Assembly (NCBI GenBank): GCA_900550105.1 | Contig: URQW01000141.1 | Coordinates: 1-5,791, forward strand | DNA length: 5,791 nt | Source of the DNA: an uncultured Pelosinus sp. | Lineage (GTDB): Bacteria; Bacillota; Negativicutes; UMGS1260 | Direction: 5' to 3' | In this document: piece by piece, positions 1-4,366 of the stretch | Layout: every line of letters begins with the position of its first letter | Numbering within the stretch: the stretch's first letter is position 1 | Translations under genes and position numbers: made by a program | The notes under the pieces: generated by a model | What the model was told of the DNA's origin: nothing | The model's input: only the letters and a program-made list of their open reading frames with translations | The model's database searches: none

Positions 1-726
1 GCCTTACTTCGCTTAGAACAAGTACGCGCTAAAGTAACTGAGGCCTATGAAGAATATGAGTTCCATACTTTATATCATACGGTTCATAATTTTTGCACCG
101 TTGATTTAAGTTCTATTTATCTTGATATTTTGAAAGACCGCCTCTATGCGGAAGGAAAAACTTCCGTACAACGTCGGGCAGCTCAGACGGCTATGTATGA
201 AATTATGGTCAGCCTGTTAACGATGCTGGCGCCTGTTCTTAGCTTTACGGCCGAAGAAGTATGGCGTTATGTACCGAAAACAGAAGATATGCCGGAAAGT
301 ATTCAAATGACTACCTGGCCTACAGCAAAACCTGAGTATATTGATAATGCCTTGGCTGAAAAATGGGATGCGATCTTAGCATTGCGCAGTGAAATCACGA
401 AAGGCTTAGAAGCAGCCCGTCGTGCCAAAACGATTGGCCATTCTCTCGATGCAGCTATTACGATTTATGCAAAAGGGGATGCCTATAAAGTACTCGAAAG
501 CTGTGGCGCTGATTTAGCGGGAATTTTAATTGTATCTAAAGTTTCCGTAGAAGAAGGCGATACAACCGATGAAGCAGCTTTTGTATCAGCAGAAGCAGAT
601 TTGAAAATGGTCGTAGCGGCAGCAACTGGTGAAAAATGCGAACGCTGCTGGATCTACAGTGATTCCGTTGGAGAAAGCGCGGATCATCCTACGCTTTGCA
701 GTCGTTGCGCTTCTGTTGTAAAGTAA
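1..726 (+). CDS. ileS: Isoleucyl-tRNA synthetase, C-terminal part (5' end outside window)
   Basis: This class I aminoacyl-tRNA synthetase charges tRNA-Ile with isoleucine in the cytoplasm. Frame 1 is open from the first base to the TAA at 724-726, giving 241 visible residues, about the last quarter of a typical protein of roughly 930 residues. The Met-like TTG at 130 is internal, because the same reading frame continues upstream with good IleS-like sequence (YHTVHNFCTVDLSSIYLDI). The visible part covers the helical anticodon-binding domain (LLTMLAPVLSFTAEEVW, about nt 208-264) and the C-terminal zinc-binding segment. The latter has Cys codons at 637-639, 646-648, 697-699 and 706-708, in the patterns CERCW and CSRC. 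All four Cys are present, as in the usual bacterial type of IleS. The HIGH and KMSKS motifs lie outside the window. An intrinsic terminator follows 31 bp after the stop. Identification is firm. Confidence 0.96.
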   Translation, partial: ALLRLEQVRAKVTEAYEEYEFHTLYHTVHNFCTVDLSSIYLDILKDRLYAEGKTSVQRRAAQTAMYEIMVSLLTMLAPVLSFTAEEVWRYVPKTEDMPESIQMTTWPTAKPEYIDNALAEKWDAILALRSEITKGLEAARRAKTIGHSLDAAITIYAKGDAYKVLESCGADLAGILIVSKVSVEEGDTTDEAAFVSAEADLKMVVAAATGEKCERCWIYSDSVGESADHPTLCSRCASVVK

Positions 727-757
727 TTGCAAAAATCTTACCTGTTCTTTAAGACGG

Positions 758-787
758 AAAAACCGGAAACTTCTTTCCGGTTTTTTT
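758..787 (+). terminator. Intrinsic terminator of ileS
   Basis: A perfect 12-bp inverted repeat (AAAAACCGGAAA at 758-769, TTTCCGGTTTTT at 774-785) encloses a CTTC tetraloop and runs into a seven-T tract at 781-787. It sits 31 bp after the ileS stop and 37 bp before the next start. It should end the ileS transcript, or partly read through into the DUF5665-like gene, for which I see no well-placed promoter. The A-rich 5' arm could also let it work weakly on the other strand, but no minus-strand gene is nearby to need it. Confidence 0.9.
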
Positions 788-824
788 CTTTCCGAAAGGT
801 TATACTATTCTGGGAGGAAAGTCG

Positions 825-1151
825 ATGAAAGACTCGGGTGAACAATTTAATCCGCTGAGCCCTGAAGCAAGAAGTCGTTTGCTTGAGGCGCAACTAGAGC
901 GACTTCTAAGGCATTTGGAAAGTATGCGCGTCGCTCAGTATATGGAAATGCTGGAAAAGCCATCAAAGTTGATTTTAACGAATTTTATTGCTGGCATTGC
1001 CCGTGGCTTAGGGATCGCTTTAGGCGCTACCTTGGTATTTGCGCTTATGCTTGATTTATTACGGCGGCTTATTTTATTAAATATTCCCGGCATTGGTACC
1101 TTTATTGCCGAGATTATCCGGATTGTTGAAGCCCACAGCAGCAAGTTTTAA
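825..1151 (+). CDS. DUF5665-like small membrane protein
   Basis: This 108-residue protein has no known biochemical role. The first 47 residues are hydrophilic and predicted helical, with a charged amphipathic stretch (LEAQLERLLRHLESMR, about 20-35). Residues about 49-101 are hydrophobic and glycine-rich (LTNFIAGIARGLGIALGATL), broken by the basic LLRRL at 78-82. This suggests one or two membrane helices, then a short amphipathic tail. The ATG at 825 has a strong Shine-Dalgarno GGGAGG at 812-817 with 7 bases of spacing. The overall pattern matches my memory of the DUF5665 family of Firmicutes, which is a family label rather than a function. The VTT-domain gene starts 30 bp downstream with no terminator between, so the two are probably co-transcribed. 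The opposite-strand frame overlapping this gene is a shadow. Coding status is secure; the family name is moderately secure. Confidence 0.82.
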   Translation: MKDSGEQFNPLSPEARSRLLEAQLERLLRHLESMRVAQYMEMLEKPSKLILTNFIAGIARGLGIALGATLVFALMLDLLRRLILLNIPGIGTFIAEIIRIVEAHSSKF

Positions 1152-1167
1152 GCCGATTATTGTTAGC

Positions 1168-1173
1168 AGGGAG
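1168..1173 (+). promoter_or_regulatory. Ribosome binding site deciding the VTT gene start
   Basis: AGGGAG at 1168-1173 lies 8 bases before the ATG at 1182, which is good spacing. The in-frame GTG at 1173 overlaps this motif and would have no usable Shine-Dalgarno of its own, so the ATG is preferred. Confidence 0.7.
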
Positions 1174-1181
1174 TGAATGGG

Positions 1182-1880
1182 ATGAGTCGGCCAGTTTGGA
1201 CTGGATATGGCGTAAAAGCGGGACTGCTCATCTGCTGCGTTTGTATCTATTTTTTTATTCCTGCCGTAAATGAGTTTGTGCATAATAGCTTTGCCGTTAT
1301 GAAAGAACACAACTTAGAAGCGTTGCGTCACTTTATTCTTAGCTATGGGATTTGGGCGCCCCTTACAGCGGTCACTGTTGTGATATTACAATCACTCGTG
1401 CCCTTTATGCCTGGGATGATTCTTACGATTGCCAATGCCTGGCTTTTTGGCTGGTTTATGGGTGCCTGCTATTCGTGGATTGGCGCTTTTTTGGGCGCTG
1501 CTCTTGATTTTTTTCTGGCTCGTTGGTATGGACGCCCCTTTGTCGAGAGCTTTGTGGCTGCTTCGCAGTTGGAATTACTCAATCGGTTTTGCCGTCGCTA
1601 TGGTCTAGGTGCGATTTTTTTTGCGCGGATGATGCCGCTGGTTCCCTATAAAGTAGTTAGTTACGGAGCTGGCGTCACGCAGCTTACCGCAAGAGAATAT
1701 CTGTGGGCAACGGCGCTGGGGCAAACACCGCCGTTATTGCTCTACTCTTACTTAGGCCAGAATATTACGCGTAGCTTTCGCTTGACGCTGCTGATCACAT
1801 CGTTCTTTGTCGTTCTGCTAGCAGTCTTATATTATTACCGCAAAGAAATTGAGCGATATTTCTTTCAGAAATATGACTAA
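1182..1880 (+). CDS. VTT-domain (DedA/TVP38/TMEM64 superfamily) membrane protein
   Basis: This is a 232-residue integral membrane protein of the superfamily once called SNARE-associated Golgi proteins (VTT domain). Members are linked to lipid scrambling or undecaprenyl-phosphate recycling and to membrane homeostasis; the specific substrate here is unknown. Hydrophobic segments lie near residues 11-31, 57-77, 80-115, 141-160, 168-195 and 201-218. The family core is visible as LVPFMPGMILTIANAWLFG (about 72-90), then GAFLGAALDFFLARWYGR (about 101-118), and the reentrant-type FFARMMPLVPYKVVSYGAG (146-164), with an Arg and two Pro. The tail is basic (YYYRKEIERYFFQK). It resembles the TVP38/TMEM64 branch more than classical DedA, but I cannot settle this by eye. 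I chose ATG 1182 over GTG 1173 because of the ribosome binding site. It is probably co-transcribed with the DUF5665-like gene upstream. No ordinary terminator follows, only a U-poor hairpin at 1908-1930. Confidence 0.88.
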   Translation: MSRPVWTGYGVKAGLLICCVCIYFFIPAVNEFVHNSFAVMKEHNLEALRHFILSYGIWAPLTAVTVVILQSLVPFMPGMILTIANAWLFGWFMGACYSWIGAFLGAALDFFLARWYGRPFVESFVAASQLELLNRFCRRYGLGAIFFARMMPLVPYKVVSYGAGVTQLTAREYLWATALGQTPPLLLYSYLGQNITRSFRLTLLITSFFVVLLAVLYYYRKEIERYFFQKYD

Positions 1881-1907
1881 ATATACAGATTTGATAGAAT
1901 CGTAGAA

Positions 1908-1930
1908 CTTTTTCAGAATCCGTGAAAAAG
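1908..1930 (+). repeat. 8-bp inverted repeat after the VTT gene
   Basis: CTTTTTCA (1908-1915) and TGAAAAAG (1923-1930) are perfect complements around a 7-base spacer, GAATCCG. The hairpin lies 28 bp after the VTT stop and about 47 bp before the ferredoxin -10 element. It is AT-rich and lacks an immediate T-run on the plus strand, so it is at best a weak terminator. It could instead be a protein-binding dyad upstream of the ferredoxin promoter. I cannot tell which. Confidence 0.5.
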
Positions 1931-1940
1931 ATGGGGAAAT

Positions 1941-1956
1941 TGTAATTTTTATCACA
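1941..1956 (+). promoter_or_regulatory. CRP/FNR-family-like operator upstream of the ferredoxin gene
   Basis: TGTAA-N6-TCACA at 1941-1956 matches 9 of the 10 defined positions of the TGTGA-N6-TCACA dyad bound by many CRP/FNR-family regulators. If the -10 element at 1977-1982 sets transcription start near 1989, the dyad centre falls at about -40.5. That is close to the -41.5 typical of class II activation, and it is where a -35 box is missing. The match and the spacing are seen in the sequence; the binding protein and its signal (oxygen, redox or other) are inferred and not shown. Confidence 0.45.
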
Positions 1957-1973
1957 TGCATAGACAAACTATA

Positions 1974-1982
1974 TGATATAAT
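1974..1982 (+). promoter_or_regulatory. Extended -10 promoter of the ferredoxin gene
   Basis: TGA-TATAAT at 1974-1982 is an exact extended -10 element (TGN followed by the perfect hexamer). The expected start point near 1989 leaves a leader of about 24 nt carrying the ribosome binding site GGGAGGTGA. There is no convincing -35 hexamer at 16-18 bp spacing; TAGACA at 1961-1966 is too close. An activator site at 1941-1956 may compensate. Confidence 0.65.
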
Positions 1983-2012
1983 GAATGTAGTTATGTTAGG
2001 GAGGTGAATCGT

Positions 2013-2180
2013 ATGTATGTAATTAACAGCGATTGTATCAAATGCGGCGCTTGTGCATCTGTTTGCCCAGTAGGCGCTATTACGGAAGGCGACACGCAAT
2101 ATGTAATTGGCAGTGACTGTGTAGACTGTGGTACTTGTGCAGCTACCTGCCCGGTGGGAGCTATCAGCGCCGGCGAATAA
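2013..2180 (+). CDS. 2[4Fe-4S] ferredoxin, clostridial type
   Basis: This 55-residue, acidic, soluble electron carrier holds two [4Fe-4S] clusters. The motif CIKCGACASVCP (Cys 8, 11, 14, 18) and the motif CVDCGTCAATCP (Cys 36, 39, 42, 46) give all eight ligands with classic CxxCxxCxxxCP spacing. Each half also ends in PVGAI. The ATG at 2013 is preceded by a near-perfect Shine-Dalgarno, GGGAGGTGA (1999-2007), and by its own extended -10 promoter. Length and layout match the small ferredoxins of anaerobic Firmicutes, which serve partners such as pyruvate:ferredoxin oxidoreductase, hydrogenase or Rnf. No such partner is encoded here, so its role is general or unknown. The two halves are unusually alike: 17 of 25 residues match between residues 2-26 and 30-54. 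The gene stands apart from its neighbours, with a promoter before it and a hairpin after it, and looks like a single-gene unit. Confidence 0.95.
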   Translation: MYVINSDCIKCGACASVCPVGAITEGDTQYVIGSDCVDCGTCAATCPVGAISAGE

Positions 2181-2216
2181 TCCAGTTTGTTGGACTGGCT
2201 TATAAGTACGGAACCT

Positions 2217-2246
2217 AAAGAAGCATGGCGAAAGCTGTGCTTCTTT
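2217..2246 (+). terminator. Long GNRA-capped hairpin between the ferredoxin gene and lspA
   Basis: AAAGAAGCA (2217-2225) pairs perfectly with TGCTTCTTT (2238-2246). Inside, TGGC and GCTG extend the stem by four more pairs, two of them G-U, closing on a GAAA tetraloop at 2230-2233. The result is a 13-bp stem. The only U-rich run is in the 3' arm itself (TTCTTT), so termination would rely on a short, imperfect U tract. A smaller hairpin (CCAGT 2182-2186, ACTGG 2194-2198) comes directly after the ferredoxin stop. The likely role is 3'-end formation or stabilisation for the ferredoxin mRNA, perhaps with partial read-through into lspA, which has no clear promoter of its own. Confidence 0.6.
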
Positions 2247-2278
2247 CCGTTAGATCGCCTAATTTTTCAAGAAAGAAC

Positions 2279-2283
2279 AGGAG
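2279..2283 (+). promoter_or_regulatory. Ribosome binding site deciding the lspA start
   Basis: AGGAG at 2279-2283 lies 7 bases before the GTG at 2291. The earlier in-frame ATG at 2225 is buried in the 2217-2246 hairpin and has only a weak AAAGAAG before it. GTG 2291 is therefore the better start. Confidence 0.8.
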
Positions 2284-2290
2284 AATCCAT

Positions 2291-2740
2291 GTGAATGCTT
2301 GGTGTGTTGTTGCAACGGTCATTATATTAGATCAGTTGTCAAAATATTATATCAGTCATACGTTTCAGCCTGATATGTCGATTCCCATTATCCGTAACGT
2401 TTTTCATTTAACTTATGTTCTCAATCCCGGCGCCGCCTTTGGGATTCTTGTGAATCAGCAATGGCTGTTTATTACGATTGCGCTGATTATTTTTGGCGCT
2501 ATTTTGTATTTTTATCGCAAAATCCCGCCGACTTATCGTCTGTTTCGCTTTGGAATCAGCTTAATGGCGGGCGGCGCTTGTGGTAATGTGATTGATCGCA
2601 TCTATTTTGGCTATGTCATTGATTTTTTTGACTTTCGCATTTGGCCGGTATTTAATGTGGCCGATATTGCCATTGTCTGCGGCGTAGGTTTTATGATTTA
2701 TACAATTTTATTTACTGAAAAAAAGGATGAAATGCTATGA
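2291..2740 (+). CDS. lspA: Lipoprotein signal peptidase (signal peptidase II)
   Basis: This membrane aspartyl protease cuts the signal peptide from prolipoproteins after Lgt has lipidated the lipobox cysteine. From GTG 2291 it is 149 residues, a normal LspA length; starting at ATG 2225 would add a 22-residue basic tail not typical of the family. Four membrane segments are visible, near residues 4-20, 57-75, 84-100 and 121-141. Conserved blocks are DQLSK (14-18), LNPGAAFG (44-51), GNVIDR (98-103), VIDFFDF (109-115) and FNVADIAI (121-128). The catalytic Asp pair should be Asp111 (VIDF) and Asp125 (FNVAD), by analogy with the characterised Pseudomonas and Staphylococcus enzymes. The stop overlaps the rluD start in an ATGA, which implies translational coupling. 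No promoter is obvious just upstream, so expression may depend on read-through from the ferredoxin unit or on a promoter I cannot recognise. Identification is firm. Confidence 0.96.
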   Translation: MNAWCVVATVIILDQLSKYYISHTFQPDMSIPIIRNVFHLTYVLNPGAAFGILVNQQWLFITIALIIFGAILYFYRKIPPTYRLFRFGISLMAGGACGNVIDRIYFGYVIDFFDFRIWPVFNVADIAIVCGVGFMIYTILFTEKKDEML

Positions 2741-3705
2741 ATCTCGAACATGAAAAGCAGTACGACGAATGTGCAGCAGCTGATAGTTTACATTTTGCGG
2801 CAGGGGATCAGGGAAAACGAATCGATATGGTTTTAACGGAACAGTATCCTGAACTGACACGTACTTATATTCAGAAATTAATCGGCTGTGGTAATCTTAT
2901 GATTAATGGGAAAGTCACAAAAGCCAATTATAAACTACGTGAAGGAGATCAAGGTACGTTTTTGATTCCGCCGCCGGAAGAACTCAATGTAGTTGCTGAG
3001 AATCTACCGCTTCATATTCTTTATGAAGATGAGTCAATGATCGTAATTAATAAGGCGCGCGGTATGGTAGTGCATCCGGCGCCAGGAAATTACAACGGTA
3101 CGCTTGTCAATGCGCTGCTATATCATTGCGATAGTCTTTCTGGCATTAACGGGGTCATTCGTCCTGGCATCGTCCATCGCCTTGACAAAGATACGTCAGG
3201 CGTAATGGTCGTAGCTAAAACTGATCAGGCCCATTTATCGCTGTCACAGCAAATTCAGGAGAAAAGCGCGACGCGAGAGTATCGTGCTTTAGTCCATGGG
3301 ATTATTGGGGAAGAGCAAGGAAGAATTGAAGCGCCAATTGGTCGTCATCCGATTGACCGAAAAAAGATGGCCGTAACGCCGCAAAATTCGAAAGCAGCTA
3401 CGACACTGTTTACTGTTACGGAGCGTTTCAAGGAACATTCTTTCGTGCTTTGTAAGCTCCTTACAGGGCGAACGCATCAAATTCGCGTCCATATGGCGTA
3501 TATTGGTCACCCCTTAGTGTCTGATCCTCTCTATGGACCAACTGGTAAAAAAAATTATGATCGCCTGATTTCCGGCCAAGCCCTTCACTCCGAACGGCTC
3601 AGTCTGAAACACCCTGTTACGGGGGAACTTATGGAGTTTATAGCGCCTATGCCAGACGACATGGAGCAGCTACTAGACTATTTTCGTTGTAGAATGATTC
3701 GATAA
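2737..3705 (+). CDS. rluD: RluD-type (RluA family) pseudouridine synthase
   Basis: This enzyme is predicted to convert specific uridines to pseudouridine in 23S rRNA (E. coli RluD acts on helix 69; B. subtilis YlyB is the nearest contextual relative). The protein is 322 residues, normal for RluC/RluD enzymes. An N-terminal S4 RNA-binding domain spans about 25-80 (KRIDMVLTEQYPELTRTYIQ, then LMINGKVTKANYKLREGD). The catalytic domain follows, with YEDESMIVINKARGMVVHP (96-114) and the signature HRLDKDTSG (147-155), in which Asp150 is the nucleophile. Further blocks are TGRTHQIRVHM and HPLVSDPLYG. ATG 2737 overlaps the lspA stop by 4 bp and has AAGGA at 2723-2727. The exact uridine targets cannot be read from sequence, so the symbol rests on domain layout and gene order (lspA-rluD-pyrR); RluC-like specificity is not excluded. 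Confidence 0.92.
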   Translation: MNLEHEKQYDECAAADSLHFAAGDQGKRIDMVLTEQYPELTRTYIQKLIGCGNLMINGKVTKANYKLREGDQGTFLIPPPEELNVVAENLPLHILYEDESMIVINKARGMVVHPAPGNYNGTLVNALLYHCDSLSGINGVIRPGIVHRLDKDTSGVMVVAKTDQAHLSLSQQIQEKSATREYRALVHGIIGEEQGRIEAPIGRHPIDRKKMAVTPQNSKAATTLFTVTERFKEHSFVLCKLLTGRTHQIRVHMAYIGHPLVSDPLYGPTGKKNYDRLISGQALHSERLSLKHPVTGELMEFIAPMPDDMEQLLDYFRCRMIR

Positions 3706-3710
3706 AGAAA

Positions 3711-3716
3711 GAGGTG
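3711..3716 (+). promoter_or_regulatory. Ribosome binding site deciding the pyrR start
   Basis: GAGGTG at 3711-3716, preceded by AAA, is a near-full complement of the 16S tail and lies 6 bases before TTG 3723. The in-frame GTG at 3714 is part of the motif itself and cannot serve as its start, so TTG 3723 is favoured. Confidence 0.75.
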
Positions 3717-3722
3717 GCTTTC

Positions 3723-4283
3723 TTGGACTTACTAGAAAAAACAGTATTAATGGATGGCGAGGCTATTGGTCGAGCAATTCGCCGCATTGCTCATGAGATC
3801 ATTGAGAAGAATAAAGGTGTGCAGGACGTAGTGCTTGCTGGAATTCGGACGCGCGGCGTACCTTTGGCGGAACGCTTAGCAGCGGAAATTGAAAAAATTG
3901 AAAAAGTGAAAGTGCCTGTAGGATTGCTTGACATTACTTTATATCGTGATGATTTGTCTACGTTAGCCTATCAGCCGATTGTTCATGGTACAGAGTTCCC
4001 TGTTGATATTCATGGAAAGCGATTGATTTTAGTAGATGATGTACTCTTTACGGGCCGTACTGCCAGAGCAGCGCTTGATGCAGTCATTGATTTTGGCAGA
4101 CCCAAAGTGATTCAGCTTGCCGTACTGGTGGATCGTGGTCATCGGGAGTTGCCAATTCGCGCTGATTTTGTTGGTAAGAATGTGCCTACGTCAAGCCGTG
4201 AAGTGGTCAATGTTCAGCTCAGTCAGACTGACGGCAATGATCAAGTTGTGATTAAAGAGATTGTTGACGAAGAGAAAGAATAA
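3723..4283 (+). CDS. pyrR: PyrR bifunctional pyrimidine regulator / uracil phosphoribosyltransferase
   Basis: PyrR binds pyr mRNA leaders in response to UMP/UTP to promote attenuation, and it also makes UMP from uracil and PRPP. From TTG 3723 it has 186 residues, close to the 181 of B. subtilis PyrR. Conserved blocks, in this numbering, are RRIAHEIIEKNKG (about 20-32), LAGIRTRGVPLAERLA (38-53), LDITLYRDDLS (69-79), the PRPP-binding loop LILVDDVLFTGRT (101-113) with its DD pair, and VDRGHRELPIRADFVGKNVP (136-155). All core residues look intact. It starts 17 bp after rluD without a terminator, so it is probably the last gene of an lspA-rluD-pyrR unit. A strong terminator begins 25 bp after the stop and the next gene is convergent. 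The pyrimidine genes that usually follow are therefore absent here, and PyrR must act in trans if it regulates them. I see no PyrR-binding leader hairpin near the gene. Confidence 0.95.
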   Translation: MDLLEKTVLMDGEAIGRAIRRIAHEIIEKNKGVQDVVLAGIRTRGVPLAERLAAEIEKIEKVKVPVGLLDITLYRDDLSTLAYQPIVHGTEFPVDIHGKRLILVDDVLFTGRTARAALDAVIDFGRPKVIQLAVLVDRGHRELPIRADFVGKNVPTSSREVVNVQLSQTDGNDQVVIKEIVDEEKE

Positions 4284-4308
4284 AAAAAATAAAACAATAG
4301 CAAGTAAA

Positions 4309-4366
4309 AAAAGGCTGCGTGCCAACAGTTGTTCAAATTTTTGAACAGGATTGGCAGCAGCCTTTT
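4309..4366. terminator. Nested bidirectional terminator between pyrR and rqcH
   Basis: The outer stem AAAAGGCTGC (4309-4318) / GCAGCCTTTT (4357-4366) is followed inward by GCCAA (4321-4325) / TTGGC (4351-4355). Then comes a TGTTCAA (4330-4336) / TTGAACA (4341-4347) stem capped by four bases. The plus strand runs on into TTTTATTTTTGTTTT (4363-4377). The minus strand ends in a run of seven T (complement of 4306-4312). It can thus end both the pyrR and the rqcH transcripts. The 3' end of rqcH, including its TAA, overlaps the outer arm. Confidence 0.9.

Noticed and set aside
801..806. TATACT, a -10-like hexamer before the DUF5665-like gene
   Set aside because: It would start transcription near 813, inside the ribosome binding site at 812-817, and there is no TGN extension or -35 match at normal spacing.
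935..1310. Minus-strand open frames opposite the DUF5665-like and VTT genes
   Set aside because: They are antisense shadows of genes with good ribosome binding sites, and the products look non-natural.
1961..1966. TAGACA as a -35 element for the ferredoxin promoter
   Set aside because: Only 10 bp separate it from TATAAT, far short of the usual 16-18 bp.
1827..2099. 90-codon minus-strand open frame opposite the end of the VTT gene and the start of the ferredoxin gene
   Set aside because: It overlaps two convincing plus-strand genes and their promoter. Its product shows no recognisable family pattern.
2225..2290. Longer N-terminus for lspA from ATG 2225
   Set aside because: The ATG lies inside a strong hairpin with a poor ribosome binding site. 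The added residues are basic and not typical of LspA, while GTG 2291 has AGGAG at ideal spacing.
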